64,000 nt of DNA from Faecalibacterium sp. (lineage in GTDB: Bacteria > Bacillota > Clostridia > Oscillospirales > Ruminococcaceae), in assembly GCA_020025825.1 (NCBI GenBank), contig JAHHRL010000003.1:1-64000 (forward strand). The letters are read 5' to 3'. Each line of letters opens with the position of its first letter. Within the stretch, counting starts at the first letter, position 1. The position numbers and the translations under genes were made by a program. Positions 55,656 through 64,000 of the stretch are shown one piece after another. The notes below the pieces were generated by a model, which searched no databases, was not told where the DNA came from, and was given only the letters and a program-made list of their open reading frames with translations.

Positions 55656-57713
55656 TCAGGGCAAAAAGTAAATGGCTACGTCTTGGTTTTTGTAGTCGGC
55701 GGCAAGGCCGCTGGGTGCTTCGCCCGGCCATGCTTTTGCGTAAACCAAGCAGGTGATACCTTCCTCCTGTGCAATGGCAGAGCGTGTTTGTGCATCTGTA
55801 TTTGTATCAAACAGTCTTGCATTTACATCTTGCTTATGGGCTACAACCGCTTGGTCTACACCCATATTGGTAACGGCATAAGTCCAGCCTTCCATATATG
55901 CCTGCACGCCGGACAGCGCACTATAGCAATTGCTGATGCCGTCTGCGTGCTCCGGCCAACCACTGGTACGGTTGGTTGCAAAAACCGTGCTTTCCGGGGC
56001 ATGCTCCTTGAGGTAAAGCATCGCCTCTTCGTCAGCAGCAGTTACTCTGCCCGAAGAATATGTTTGTGCCGACACGCCAACCGTTTGGCAAAGTTCCTGC
56101 ACACCCTGCGCAGAGAACACTGCAAACATACAAATGCCTGTAACCACCGATACGCCGAGGCAAGCCCACAACGGCCATGTAAAACGCAGCTTTTTGCGCA
56201 GTACGGGCAGTTGCTCTACCGCCAGCAAGGTGATTACAATGATACTCAACAATGCAAAGTAGACCTGACTGGAGCTTGTATGGTAAAACAAGTGATACGC
56301 AATAAACCCGCCTACTACAACGCCGTTGCACAGCATTCTGGTTGGATCCAGCCGAAACAGATTCCGCACCGAGTAGGGCAGGGAAGTAAGCCATAACGAG
56401 AACTGGAACGGCACCATGCAAAAGGAATTGATGATACCAATACAAATCAGCCAAACATAGCCGGAGATTGGCAAATGCGCACACAGCCAGTCTGCTATGG
56501 GGCTTAAAACCTGATAGGTAACGCTGTTTTGTACCGCAAAAATGGTAAATGTCATGCTGTTGTTTGCACCCGAGGCAAACAGGAACTGATAGATTGCTGC
56601 GAAAATACCTACGATGCCTACAAGAACAATCCCTGCTTTAAGGTAGTTGGGCTTTTGGAACAGCAGTACAAAAAGCATGGTTATTACAAAGGCACACAAA
56701 ATGATTGCCGCTTGCGGGCCCTTACTAAAAGTGAGCACAAAAAACGAGGCAAACAATGTAAGGATATACATTGCATTTACCGCAAACTTTTTCCGGGCAA
56801 TCACTGTAAACAGGCTCAAAAATACGCAGATATAAATCAGCGCCGTTGCCTGTGCGTTAATGTTGGTAACGATATGTTTGAGCAAGGTATTTGCAAAAAT
56901 GCCATCTCCGTTTTGTACCACAGCCCACATTGATGCACACTGGCACAAAAACAGTACGTAAACCATCGTATGGGTTTGCTTTTCCTTGCCTTCGCCATAG
57001 TAGCAATTTCCCAGTGCGCACAACGCAACCAGTTCTGCCGCTAAAAAGAGCGGCCCTGCAAAAAAGATGGTTATATCATAGGTACTGGCACCACTAACTA
57101 AATGCAGCGCAGCCGTAACCAGCTCTGTAAAATAATGATAAGAAAACCGCACATTTGCAAAACGAATATCCTGTGCCGGGAATGCACTGCTCAGCGCACT
57201 GGAATTTCCCACATTCCAAAGCACATCACGGCTCAAATCTACTGCACCGGCTGCCATCGGGTGTGGATTTTGCGCACTCATCGTAAGGGCGAAAAACAGG
57301 CAAAGCAGTGCCCAAACCAAAACGCCGTTTTCCCATAGCTTTACCTGCGGCTTCTCCTTTCTTCTTGCACACAGCACGAGATACAATACCGAAATCACTA
57401 AGGGAACCGCACGCAGCAGCCATACAATGTGCAGCCGTACCGAAAGACAATGCACAAACGCAATAAATCCGCCGCCGTACAGCAGCACAAGTGCTCCATT
57501 CAGCTGTGGATTATGGATTCCGCTCCAGCGTGCAAACGCCATACCGGGAATTACAATATAGAAAATCGCCGCCAAGAAGAAAGCCCCCATGGACAGCATA
57601 TTGGCACCGCTTGCTGCCGCTATAAAGATATATCCCAGCAGTGCCAAAGCTATTACGATATATTTCGCTATTTTCTTTGAATTGTTTTGTTTTTTCAGCA
57701 ACTCCGCAACCAT
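55656..57713 (-). CDS. Large polytopic membrane protein, GT-C-like
   Basis: A 685-residue protein with about 13-15 membrane segments over residues 18-560 and a C-terminal extracytoplasmic domain of about 120 residues. Its layout resembles GT-C fold glycosyltransferase-like or DUF6541-type membrane proteins: an acidic first loop (MAAGAVDLSRDVLWNVGNSS), repeated aromatic helices, and a tail with STVFATNRTSGWPEHADGISNCYSALSGVQ. I cannot assign a donor or acceptor. The start at 57713 has a weak GGGTGG site. An inverted repeat TGACGG...CCGTCA lies 68-92 bases upstream. Probably involved in surface polysaccharide or teichoic acid assembly, by inference. Confidence 0.6.
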   Translation of the reverse strand: MVAELLKKQNNSKKIAKYIVIALALLGYIFIAAASGANMLSMGAFFLAAIFYIVIPGMAFARWSGIHNPQLNGALVLLYGGGFIAFVHCLSVRLHIVWLLRAVPLVISVLYLVLCARRKEKPQVKLWENGVLVWALLCLFFALTMSAQNPHPMAAGAVDLSRDVLWNVGNSSALSSAFPAQDIRFANVRFSYHYFTELVTAALHLVSGASTYDITIFFAGPLFLAAELVALCALGNCYYGEGKEKQTHTMVYVLFLCQCASMWAVVQNGDGIFANTLLKHIVTNINAQATALIYICVFLSLFTVIARKKFAVNAMYILTLFASFFVLTFSKGPQAAIILCAFVITMLFVLLFQKPNYLKAGIVLVGIVGIFAAIYQFLFASGANNSMTFTIFAVQNSVTYQVLSPIADWLCAHLPISGYVWLICIGIINSFCMVPFQFSLWLTSLPYSVRNLFRLDPTRMLCNGVVVGGFIAYHLFYHTSSSQVYFALLSIIVITLLAVEQLPVLRKKLRFTWPLWACLGVSVVTGICMFAVFSAQGVQELCQTVGVSAQTYSSGRVTAADEEAMLYLKEHAPESTVFATNRTSGWPEHADGISNCYSALSGVQAYMEGWTYAVTNMGVDQAVVAHKQDVNARLFDTNTDAQTRSAIAQEEGITCLVYAKAWPGEAPSGLAADYKNQDVAIYFLP

Positions 57714-57780
57714 AAACGTCCACCCGCCAATATGTTTTTGTTTTCGTATACCACTTTCGCTTTACCTGCCTGCCACGCAT

Positions 57781-57806
57781 TGACGGCGATATAATATTAC
57801 CGTCAG
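57781..57806. promoter_or_regulatory. Inverted repeat flanking a possible promoter
   Basis: TGACGG and CCGTCA (57781-57786, 57800-57805) enclose an A/T-rich core with TATAAT. Upstream of the large membrane protein gene; possible operator. Confidence 0.35.
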
Positions 57807-57814
57807 CAAATAAC

Positions 57815-57856
57815 GAAAAAGCCGAACCAATTCCAAAACGGAACCAGTTCGGCTTC
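57815..57856 (-). terminator. Terminator of the tRNA-Val gene
   Basis: Imperfect stem GAAGCCGAAC...GTTCGGCTTT (57819-57834, 57840-57855) with internal loop, followed by T-run on the minus strand. Confidence 0.7.
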
Positions 57857-57863
57857 TATCTTA

Positions 57864-57940
57864 TGGTGGAGAATTAGGGATTCGAACCCCAGACCCCTTG
57901 CGTGTGATGCAAATGCTCTAACCAGCTGAGCTAATCCTCC
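57864..57940 (-). tRNA. tRNA-Val (anticodon CAC)
   Basis: Read on the minus strand, all cloverleaf arms form: acceptor GGAGGAT with ATTCTCC, D arm GCTC/GAGC, anticodon arm TTTGC-ATCACAC-GCAAG giving anticodon CAC, variable GGGTC, T arm TGGGG-TTCGAAT-CCCTA, and encoded CCA. It decodes GUG. Confidence 0.95.
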
Positions 57941-57955
57941 ATAAGGAACGTATAT

Positions 57956-57984
57956 ATTATAGCACCGCTCTATGTAAATTGCAA
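57956..57984 (-). promoter_or_regulatory. Promoter of the tRNA-Val gene
   Basis: Minus strand TTGCAA (57984-57979), 17-bp spacer, TATAAT (57961-57956), 15 nt before the mature 5' end. Confidence 0.85.
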
Positions 57985-58013
57985 GGACTTTTTCCAAAAT
58001 GCCCATAGCAGCA

Positions 58014-58048
58014 AAAAAGCACCCCTGCTTAATGCAGGGGTGCTTTTG
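58014..58048 (-). terminator. Terminator of the rnf operon
   Basis: 14-bp stem AAAAGCACCCCTGC/GCAGGGGTGCTTTT (58015-58028, 58034-58047) with T-run on the minus strand. Confidence 0.92.
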
Positions 58049-58068
58049 GATTTATTCAGCTTAGCAGC

Positions 58069-58872
58069 TTAGCGCTCGTTGGTCATCGGGAAGTCGATAA
58101 TCTTCTTGGGGCACTTTGCTACGCAGATACCACAGCCGGTGCACTTATCGTAGTCGATACGAGCAACGAAATCGGTAACCTTGATTGCTTCTTCAGGGCA
58201 GAAACGCTCGCACAGACCGCAAGCGATACATGCGGTGTTGCATTCCTTCATAGCAACAGGGCCCTTTTCGTGGTTAGAGCACATAACCATGGGCTGGTTC
58301 AGCATAGTGGACAGGAAGATAACGCTCTTGGGGCAAGCCTCTTTACATGCGCCACAGCCGGTGCACTTGTCAGGGTCAACCACAGCAACACCGTTCTGCA
58401 CAGTGATTGCGTCAAACTTACAAGCCTTAACACAGTCGCCCAGGCCCACGCAAGCGTACTGGCAGGACTTAGGACCGCCGTACAGTTTGCTTGCAGCTGC
58501 ACAAGTCTGGATACCAGTGTAATCGTACTGCTGTTTGCAGTTTTCGGAAGTACCCTGGCAGCCAACGTATGCACGCTTAGGCAGCACGTCGCCGCCGTCA
58601 ACGCCCATAATCTTAGAAATTGCCTTAACACAAGCAGCGCCGCCGGGAGCACACTTGTCGCAAGGTACGCCCTTTTCGACAACAGCCTTTGCATAGTCTG
58701 CACAGCCTGCGTAACCACAGCCGCCGCAGTTTGCGCCAGCCAGCACTTCGGTAACCTGCTCGATACGAGGATCCTCGTAAACAGCCATAAACTTAGATGC
58801 TACAACCAGAATCACAGCACCCAGAATACCAACCAGGGTAACGAGAACAATCGCCAATACAATACCATTCAT
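58069..58872 (-). CDS. rnfB: Rnf complex subunit B (ferredoxin-type)
   Basis: A 267-residue iron-sulfur subunit of the Rnf ferredoxin:NAD oxidoreductase. One N-terminal membrane anchor (about 3-25) is followed by an N-terminal 4Fe-4S site GANCGGCGYAGCADYA and later ferredoxin motifs CVGLGDCVKAC, CTGCGACKEACP, CIACGLCERFCP and CTGCGICVAKCP. It accepts electrons from reduced ferredoxin on the cytoplasmic side. Start has AAGGAGG. Last gene of rnfCDGEAB. Confidence 0.96.
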   Translation of the reverse strand: MNGIVLAIVLVTLVGILGAVILVVASKFMAVYEDPRIEQVTEVLAGANCGGCGYAGCADYAKAVVEKGVPCDKCAPGGAACVKAISKIMGVDGGDVLPKRAYVGCQGTSENCKQQYDYTGIQTCAAASKLYGGPKSCQYACVGLGDCVKACKFDAITVQNGVAVVDPDKCTGCGACKEACPKSVIFLSTMLNQPMVMCSNHEKGPVAMKECNTACIACGLCERFCPEEAIKVTDFVARIDYDKCTGCGICVAKCPKKIIDFPMTNER

Positions 58873-58887
58873 ATTCTCAACCCCTCC

Positions 58888-59520
58888 TTACACGCCAAAC
58901 AGGTTTTCGACGATGCCGCCAAAGCCCATAAAGCTCATGCTGGTGATAGAAGCTGCCACCAGAGTGATGGGCAGGCCCTGGAAGCAAGCAGGGGGATTTG
59001 CCATTTCAACACGCTTACGCACACCGCTGAACAGAACCATTGCCAGCAGGAAGCCCAAGCCTGCACCCACTGCACAAGCCATAGCCTCTGCAAATGCATA
59101 GCCAAAGCCGTAAACAGCTACGTCAGGTGCATAGTTGTCAACGTTCAGAACGGTAACGCCCAGAACAGCACAGTTGGTGGTAATCAGGGGCAGGTAAACA
59201 CCCAGGCTGTTGTACAGCGGGGGCATATACTTCTTCATTGCAATTTCAATCAGCTGAACCAGAACAGCGATGATCAGAATGAAGACAATGGTCTGCAAAT
59301 AACCCAGACCGTTTGCGTCCAGGATAAAAATCTGAATGGGGAAAGTAACTGCGGTAGCCAGGCTCATAACAAAGATAACAGCCAAAGACATACCCAGTGC
59401 GGAGTTCAGCTTTTTAGAAACGCCCAGGAAGGGGCAAATGCCCAAAAACTTTGCCAGAACGTAGTTATTTACCAAGATCATGCTGAAAACGATCGAGGCG
59501 AGTTTTACACCCAGTGCCAT
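58888..59520 (-). CDS. rnfA: Rnf complex subunit A
   Basis: A 210-residue membrane subunit with six helices, part of the channel core. Typical family features are VNNYVLAKFLGICPFLGVSKKL near the N-terminus with a conserved Cys, and ITTNCAVLGVTVLN in the middle, with a second conserved Cys; the A and E subunits together hold a membrane 2Fe-2S cluster. It is 5 nt downstream of rnfE and 15 nt upstream of rnfB. Confidence 0.96.
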   Translation of the reverse strand: MALGVKLASIVFSMILVNNYVLAKFLGICPFLGVSKKLNSALGMSLAVIFVMSLATAVTFPIQIFILDANGLGYLQTIVFILIIAVLVQLIEIAMKKYMPPLYNSLGVYLPLITTNCAVLGVTVLNVDNYAPDVAVYGFGYAFAEAMACAVGAGLGFLLAMVLFSGVRKRVEMANPPACFQGLPITLVAASITSMSFMGFGGIVENLFGV

Positions 59521-59525
59521 TTAGC

Positions 59526-60173
59526 TCACGCCTCCTTCTCGGCTGCACAGCCAATTTTACGCTCAATCTTGTTGTTGGTTTTGGTTTCGTACCATACGAC
59601 CAGAGCCATCAGCAGGCCGAAGGTGAAGAAGCCACCGGGAGCGCTGGTCATCAGGGTAAAGCGGGGAATGCTCTCCGGGATAACGGTGAAGCCCAGCCAA
59701 GTGCCGTTGCCCAGCACCTCACGGATGGTAGCCATAGCAGTCAGAGCCAGCGTAAAGCCAACGCCCATGCCCAGGCCGTCCAGTGCAGAGTCAACAACGT
59801 TGTTCTTGCAAGCAAACATCTCGGCACGGCCCAGAATGATGCAGTTAACAACAATCAGCGGCAGATAGACACCCAAAGCGGTATCCAGCTCGGGAGCAAA
59901 TGCCTTAACCAGCATCTGCACGATAGTAACGAAAGTAGCGATAATAACAATGTAGCAGGGCAGGTGCACCTTACCGGGAATCACTTTACGCAGGGCAGAA
60001 ATTGCCATGTTTGCGCAAATCAAAACGATTGTAGCAGCGAAACCCATGCCCAGTGCATTGGACACAGCGGTACTAACAGCCAGCGTGGGGCAAGTGCCCA
60101 GAACCAGGCGCAGAACCGGGTTCTCCTTCACCAGACCATTGGTAACAATGCTCAGTTTACTTTTTTCAGCCAT
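59526..60173 (-). CDS. rnfE: Rnf complex subunit E
   Basis: A 215-residue membrane subunit homologous to RnfA. Family segments: NPVLRLVLGTCPTLAVSTAVSNALGMG and VNCIILGRAEMFACKN, providing the cysteines that pair with those in RnfA. Six helices are predicted. It starts 3 nt after the rnfG stop codon and has AGGAGG upstream. Confidence 0.96.
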   Translation of the reverse strand: MAEKSKLSIVTNGLVKENPVLRLVLGTCPTLAVSTAVSNALGMGFAATIVLICANMAISALRKVIPGKVHLPCYIVIIATFVTIVQMLVKAFAPELDTALGVYLPLIVVNCIILGRAEMFACKNNVVDSALDGLGMGVGFTLALTAMATIREVLGNGTWLGFTVIPESIPRFTLMTSAPGGFFTFGLLMALVVWYETKTNNKIERKIGCAAEKEA

Positions 60174-60176
60174 GGT

Positions 60177-60746
60177 TTAAGCAACCTCCTTTGCTTGCAG
60201 CTCGCTAAAGCACTCCAGCGCGCTGTTTACAGCGGAAACTGCTGCGGTGCTGGAAATGGTAGCTCCGGTAACGCCGTCCACGCCATCCTGCTTCAGGGTG
60301 ACAGAACCGCTCTTACCAATCAGAGACGCTGCAAAGTTTGCACCAGCCTCATTGCCGTCCCACAGTTTCATACCGAAACCAGCGGACTCATCATTCTTCA
60401 TGAAAGTGATATTGATGATGACGCCGTCGTTATCCATAGTAACAATTACGGGAACATCGCCGCCGTAGCCCTTGCCAACGGCCTGAATGCAGTAGCCTGC
60501 GCCGTTAGATGCCTTTTTAGCAGCTACGATATTGGAAACAGTGACCTGCTCCAGCATATCATCAAACTCACCATTAGCCTCAGGCAAAGCCTCTGCATAG
60601 GCAGCGTTTGCAACAGCTTCCAGATTTTTAGCGATGATAGGTGCAGTAACACTATTGGTGCCAGCCAGCAGAGCGCTGGTAATCAGGCAGATAGTGGTCA
60701 AAACCACAACGGGTTTTACCAGCTCATTCCAAGTTTCCTTATTCAT
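60177..60746 (-). CDS. rnfG: Rnf complex subunit G (FMN-binding)
   Basis: A 189-residue subunit with one N-terminal membrane segment (about 12-32) and an extracytoplasmic FMN-binding domain. The covalent FMN site is DGVTGATISS, where the second Thr is flavinylated. GAGYCIQAVGKGYGGDVPVIVTMD is typical of the domain. It overlaps the rnfD stop by 8 nt, so translation is coupled. Confidence 0.95.
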   Translation of the reverse strand: MNKETWNELVKPVVVLTTICLITSALLAGTNSVTAPIIAKNLEAVANAAYAEALPEANGEFDDMLEQVTVSNIVAAKKASNGAGYCIQAVGKGYGGDVPVIVTMDNDGVIINITFMKNDESAGFGMKLWDGNEAGANFAASLIGKSGSVTLKQDGVDGVTGATISSTAAVSAVNSALECFSELQAKEVA

Positions 60747-61722
60747 GGTCAGCGCCCTCCTTCTTTGCCTTGGTCTTAGCAGGCTTTACATAGCCATAAG
60801 GAGTCTGAACAGTCAGGTCATTCAGGTAAGGTACAAACAGGTTCATCAGCAGGATTGCGAAAGAAACGCCTTCTGCCATGCTGCCCCAAGTACGGATAGC
60901 AAAGGTCAGCAGACCCAAGCCCAAGCCGAAAATCAGCTTGCCCTTCAGGGTCAGGGGGCTGGTTACGTAGTCAGTAGCCATAAACACAGCGCCAAAGAAC
61001 AGGCCGCCGCTCAGGATATTGACCAAGCTGCCGTAAGCGCCCATACCTGCAATCAGGTTCAGCACATAAACAGTGCCAATGTAAACAACCGGGATAACCG
61101 GGCTGATGGTGTGAGTAACCACCATGTAAACAAAGCCAATCAGGATTGCAATGATGCAAACTTCGCCCATGGTACCGCCATGTACACCCAGCAGCAAATC
61201 TACCAGAGACAGCTTCTCAGGGGAAGCAACCTGCAGGGGAGTAGCAGATGCCAGCTGGTCAACAGCAGCATCGGGGAACACCCAAGCGGTCATATGTGCA
61301 GTAAAGCCGGAGAACAAAGCAATACGGCCAACCAGAGCCGGGTTTGCAAAGTTCATGCCCAAGCCGCCAAACAGCTGCTTAACTACAACAATTGCAACCA
61401 AGGAGCCAACCACAGCCATCATAATGCTGATGGGCAGGTTGCCGTTCGGAGCGGGCATATTCAAAGCCAGAATCAAGCCGGTAACCACAGCGGACAAATC
61501 GCCGATGGGAGAGGGCTTTTTCATCAGCTTGCAGAACAGCCACTCAAAGCCGACACAGGCGCCCACTGCTACTGCAATGGTAATCAGAGACTGCCAGCCA
61601 AACAAAACTGCCGATGCTACCACCGCAGGCATCAGGGCCAAAACCACGTTCAGCATCAAGCTCTGGGTGGTTTCCGGTGCACGGAAATGCGGGGAGGCAG
61701 AAACGATGCGTTTCGTATCCAT
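60739..61722 (-). CDS. rnfD: Rnf complex subunit D
   Basis: A 327-residue polytopic subunit that carries covalent FMN. The start MDTKRIVSASPHFRAPETTQSLM is characteristic, and the FMN-attachment segment is around DQLASATPLQVA. FGGLGMNFANPALVGRIALF is a conserved helix. The start codon overlaps the rnfC stop codon by one base. RnfD and related NqrB form the ion-coupling membrane part. Confidence 0.95.
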   Translation of the reverse strand: MDTKRIVSASPHFRAPETTQSLMLNVVLALMPAVVASAVLFGWQSLITIAVAVGACVGFEWLFCKLMKKPSPIGDLSAVVTGLILALNMPAPNGNLPISIMMAVVGSLVAIVVVKQLFGGLGMNFANPALVGRIALFSGFTAHMTAWVFPDAAVDQLASATPLQVASPEKLSLVDLLLGVHGGTMGEVCIIAILIGFVYMVVTHTISPVIPVVYIGTVYVLNLIAGMGAYGSLVNILSGGLFFGAVFMATDYVTSPLTLKGKLIFGLGLGLLTFAIRTWGSMAEGVSFAILLMNLFVPYLNDLTVQTPYGYVKPAKTKAKKEGADHE

Positions 61723-63041
61723 TATTTTTTGCCTCCTTTAATCTCATTCATATAAAAGTCCTTAGCCATAGTCATGGTCTGGGTAACAGGACGCTTTGCA
61801 GGGCACACGAAAGAGCAGCTGCCGCAGGTAAAGCAGTAATCAGCATGCAGCTTGCCCAGCTCAGCAACGTCTTTTCTGTTAAATGCTTCTGCGATAGAAA
61901 CCGGCTGCAGGCCCAGCGGGCAGTAGTCGACGCAGCGGCCGCAGTGGATGCAGGGGCTGACAGGTGCGGGAGTAGCGCTCTCCACACTCAGCATCAGGTA
62001 ACCACCAGCAGTCTTTGTGGTAGGTGCGTCCAGGTTTGCCAAAGCAGCGCCCATCATGCCGCCGCCGGAAACAACCTTGCCCAGCTCAACGCCTTCCTTT
62101 ACGCCGGCAAAATCCAGCACAGCCTGAATGGGAGTACCAACAGGCACGATAACGTTGCAGGGGTTAGCACAAGCATCACCGTCCACGGTAATACGGCGCT
62201 CCACCACCGGCATACCTGTAGCCAAATACTTGCCCAGCATAGAAACGCTGGTAACGTTCATAACAATCGTGCCGGCATCTGCGGGCAAACCGCCGTGGGG
62301 CACTTCACGGCCCAGGCACTTTTCAATCAGAATCAGCTCAGCGCCGGTGCCGTACACAGCAGGCAGCGGATGAACCGTGATTTCCGGCATATCCTTGGTC
62401 AGGCTGGTCAGCAAGTCGATTGCTTCTGCCTTATTGTTTTCAATGCCGATGACGCACTTGGGAATACCGGTGTACTTCAGCACAGCTGCAATACCGGAAA
62501 TAACAGTTTCGCTGTTATCCAGCATCTCACGGTTGTCACTGGTCAGCAGAATCTCGCACTCAGATGCGTTAATCAACAGGGTATCCACAGGCTGCTTGGG
62601 CTGCAGTTTTACATCTGCAGGGAAGCCTGCACCGCCCAGACCTACCAGACCGGATGCACGAACAGCCTTCAGGAAGCTTTCTTTATCAGAAATCTCCGGC
62701 GGCTGCACAGCAGGGTCAACCGTCTGCAAACCGTCTGTAGTGATGACAACAGAATCGCAAACACGGCCGTTTGCCAAAGTCCAGGGCTCAATAGCCGTAA
62801 CGGTACCAGACACGCTGGAGTGGATGTTTGCAGACACAAAGCCGCCTGCTTCACCAATCAACGTACCAACACAAACCGTATCGCCCTTTTTCACAACAGG
62901 TTTTGCAGGCGCACCAATATGCTGAGACATCAAAATGCGCACTTTCTCAGGCAGCGGCAGCTGCACGGCTTTCATACCGGCAGTGGGCTTACCATGCGGC
63001 ACTTTGGCGCCCATAGCGGAACGCTTCAGTTTTTTGAACAT
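61722..63041 (-). CDS. rnfC: Rnf complex subunit C
   Basis: A 439-residue soluble-type subunit that binds NAD(H), FMN and two 4Fe-4S clusters. I place the start at the ATG at 63041 (MFKKLKRSAMGAK), with GGGGGA about 11 bases upstream; a longer frame to 63092 lacks support. Motifs: GDTVCVGTLIGEAGGFVSANIHSSVSG, SGLVGLGGAGFPADVKL (nucleotide binding), CIHCGRCVDYCPLGLQP and CFTCGSCSFVCPAKRP. First gene of the rnf operon; the complex couples ferredoxin oxidation to sodium or proton export. Confidence 0.95.
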   Translation of the reverse strand: MFKKLKRSAMGAKVPHGKPTAGMKAVQLPLPEKVRILMSQHIGAPAKPVVKKGDTVCVGTLIGEAGGFVSANIHSSVSGTVTAIEPWTLANGRVCDSVVITTDGLQTVDPAVQPPEISDKESFLKAVRASGLVGLGGAGFPADVKLQPKQPVDTLLINASECEILLTSDNREMLDNSETVISGIAAVLKYTGIPKCVIGIENNKAEAIDLLTSLTKDMPEITVHPLPAVYGTGAELILIEKCLGREVPHGGLPADAGTIVMNVTSVSMLGKYLATGMPVVERRITVDGDACANPCNVIVPVGTPIQAVLDFAGVKEGVELGKVVSGGGMMGAALANLDAPTTKTAGGYLMLSVESATPAPVSPCIHCGRCVDYCPLGLQPVSIAEAFNRKDVAELGKLHADYCFTCGSCSFVCPAKRPVTQTMTMAKDFYMNEIKGGKK

Positions 63042-63372
63042 GGATGACACAATCCCCCATTCTTCCTTTTGTTTGCCCGGCAAACAGCACAAGAGCGCAC
63101 TATTCCCCCGAACAATACTCTTAACATATCTATTCTACGGATTTTTATTGCGCAAGTCAACGTATTTTTTCGGCAAAAACGACAAACAAAGCCTCTTTTT
63201 TTATGCTATTTTTTTGTCAAAGTCTTTCTGACCCCCATTTTTGCGTTATCCACAATTTTTTATGTATGCCTTTATGCACTTTTTTGTAAGCCAAATTCCT
63301 TTGCGCCGTATGCTTGTTTATGGTATACTAAGGCATAGAATCTTACCAATGGTAAAGGGAGGCGTTTCGCTT
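63042..63372. other. Divergent intergenic region between rnfC and a small membrane gene
   Basis: About 330 bp. It holds the rnf promoter on the left, a perfect TTATCCACA DnaA box at 63246-63254, T-rich stretches, and a promoter candidate for the small + strand gene, TTGCGC (63301-63306) 17 bp before TATACT (63324-63329). No gene is seen. Confidence 0.5.
63132..63160 (-). promoter_or_regulatory. Promoter of rnfCDGEAB
   Basis: Minus strand TTGACT (63160-63155), 17-bp spacer, TAGAAT (63137-63132), about 90 nt before rnfC. Confidence 0.75.
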
Positions 63373-63516
63373 ATGAAAAAGTTACTTCAGTTTTTGCTTT
63401 CTGTCATTGCGCTGGTTGCTGCTATTCTCGGTTTATCTGTGTTGTGTGAAGAAAAGAAAAAGGATGCCGAGTATCTGACCCTTTACGATGACGTCCATCC
63501 CCATACAGAAAATTAA
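63373..63516 (+). CDS. 47-residue small membrane protein
   Basis: Start at the ATG at 63373 with AAAGGGAGG. One membrane helix (about residues 4-24, LLQFLLSVIALVAAILGLSV) is followed by a charged tail CEEKKKDAEYLTLYDDVHPHTEN. No family recognised. Its promoter candidate and terminator make it a complete transcription unit, so I regard it as real. Confidence 0.65.
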   Translation: MKKLLQFLLSVIALVAAILGLSVLCEEKKKDAEYLTLYDDVHPHTEN

Positions 63517-63541
63517 CTAAAAAACACGTCAAAATTTTGTT

Positions 63542-63576
63542 AGTTGCTCAGCTTTTAAGCTGAGCAACTTTGTTTT
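63542..63576 (+). terminator. Terminator after the small membrane gene
   Basis: 12-bp stem AGTTGCTCAGCT/AGCTGAGCAACT (63542-63553, 63558-63569), loop TTTA, then TTGTTTTA. Confidence 0.85.
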
Positions 63577-63660
63577 ATACTTATTCCATGTAATTTTATA
63601 GCATCCTGAAAATATTACTGTGCAAAATAACAATAATTATTTAACGGAGGTCTTTTCATC

Positions 63661-64000
63661 ATGGAAGCCCACAAGCGTTATGTTCTGGCATTAGACCAGG
63701 GTACCACATCCAGCCGAGCCATCTTGTTCGACCACGACCAGCGTATGGTTTGTGTATCGCAGCAGGAGTTTACCCAGCACTACCCCAAACCCGGCTGGGT
63801 CGAGCATGACCCGATGGAAATCTGGGCCAGCCAGTCCAGCGTTATGACAGAAGTTATCGCCCGTGCTGACATCGAGCCTGAGCAAATCGCAGCAATCGGC
63901 ATTACCAACCAGCGTGAAACTACTATCATCTGGGACCGCCGCACCGGCCGGCCCATTTACAACGCAGTTGTTTGGCAGTGCCGCCGCTCGGCTGCTTTGG
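63661..64000 (+). CDS. glpK: Glycerol kinase, 5' part (runs off the window)
   Basis: The first 113 codons of a FGGY-family kinase. [20 protein letters not shown] is the phosphate-binding start, followed by [20 protein letters not shown] and [29 protein letters not shown], which are specific to glycerol kinases. It phosphorylates glycerol to glycerol 3-phosphate. Start ATG lies behind ACGGAGG. The catalytic Asp and the rest lie outside the window. Confidence 0.95.
   Translation, partial: MEAHKRYVLALDQGTTSSRAILFDHDQRMVCVSQQEFTQHYPKPGWVEHDPMEIWASQSSVMTEVIARADIEPEQIAAIGITNQRETTIIWDRRTGRPIYNAVVWQCRRSAAL

Noticed and set aside
57803..58006. 67-residue minus-strand ORF over the tRNA region
   Set aside because: It is a translation of the tRNA-Val gene; the reading GGLAQLVRAFASHARG is a familiar artefact of tRNA sequence.

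Overview
The window is a dense stretch of bacterial chromosome, moderately GC-rich, with most genes preceded by AGGAGG-type ribosome binding sites, sigma-A-type promoters, and gene blocks closed by strong hairpin terminators. The gene set (complete Rnf complex, EtfAB, pyruvate phosphate dikinase, two-gene SUF system, choloylglycine hydrolase, class 1B dihydroorotate dehydrogenase with PyrK, lipoproteins) fits an anaerobic, gut-dwelling Clostridia of the Oscillospiraceae/Ruminococcaceae type (Faecalibacterium, Gemmiger or Subdoligranulum-like). That placement is inference from content, not a database match. I see no transposase, phage gene, CRISPR array or rRNA; the only tRNA is tRNA-Val(CAC).

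Layout. 0-3.5 kb: an orphan phosphoribosyltransferase-like gene, then a minus-strand three-gene operon with two CobW-family GTPases (one with His-rich tandem repeats, one fused to a YcgQ-like domain). 3.7-8.7 kb: an aminopeptidase P and two complex-I antiporter-like membrane proteins. 9-11.5 kb: a TetM-like translational GTPase fused to a Rae1/YacP-type NYN nuclease domain. 11.5-16 kb: small genes, a PAP2 protein, prmA-rsmE and a patatin. 16-19.3 kb: a metal-resistance operon (ArsR repressor, HMA protein, P-type ATPase, LytTR regulator with a degenerate receiver). 19.4-26.9 kb: sufCB, DUF1294 and a second PAP2, a HAD phosphatase, a MerR-YbjQ-CPBP operon with a textbook MerR promoter, a DEAD-box helicase and HU.

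27-36.1 kb is a pyrimidine operon, pyrC-pyrF-pyrK-pyrD-pyrE-carA-carB (read on the minus strand). It starts with a promoter, a 22-codon leader peptide and a terminator immediately after the leader stop codon, an arrangement like the UTP-sensing pyrBI attenuator. Its CarA lacks the glutaminase cysteine and histidine, which predicts an ammonia-dependent carbamoyl-phosphate synthase. 36.3-42.5 kb: etfBA, a bile salt hydrolase-family gene and ppdK. 42.7-48.9 kb: a GlmU acetyltransferase-only protein, pth, mfd and a PrsA-like lipoprotein. 49-53.9 kb: tsaA/trmO, a small coiled-coil protein and an mglBAC sugar ABC operon. 54.2-57.7 kb: a DUF3592-like protein, a trigger-factor-like protein without the FKBP domain, and a large membrane protein. 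57.8-63.2 kb: tRNA-Val and rnfCDGEAB. 63.3-64 kb: a small membrane protein and the start of glpK.

The energy genes form a plausible whole: EtfAB and Rnf link flavin/ferredoxin chemistry to an ion gradient, PPDK interconverts pyruvate and PEP, and MglBAC and GlpK bring in sugar and glycerol. The most unusual items are the GTPase-NYN fusion, the glutaminase-dead CarA, the pyr leader attenuator, and several genes reduced to part of the usual domain set (GlmU-like, trigger-factor-like, PrsA-like, pseudo-receiver LytTR).
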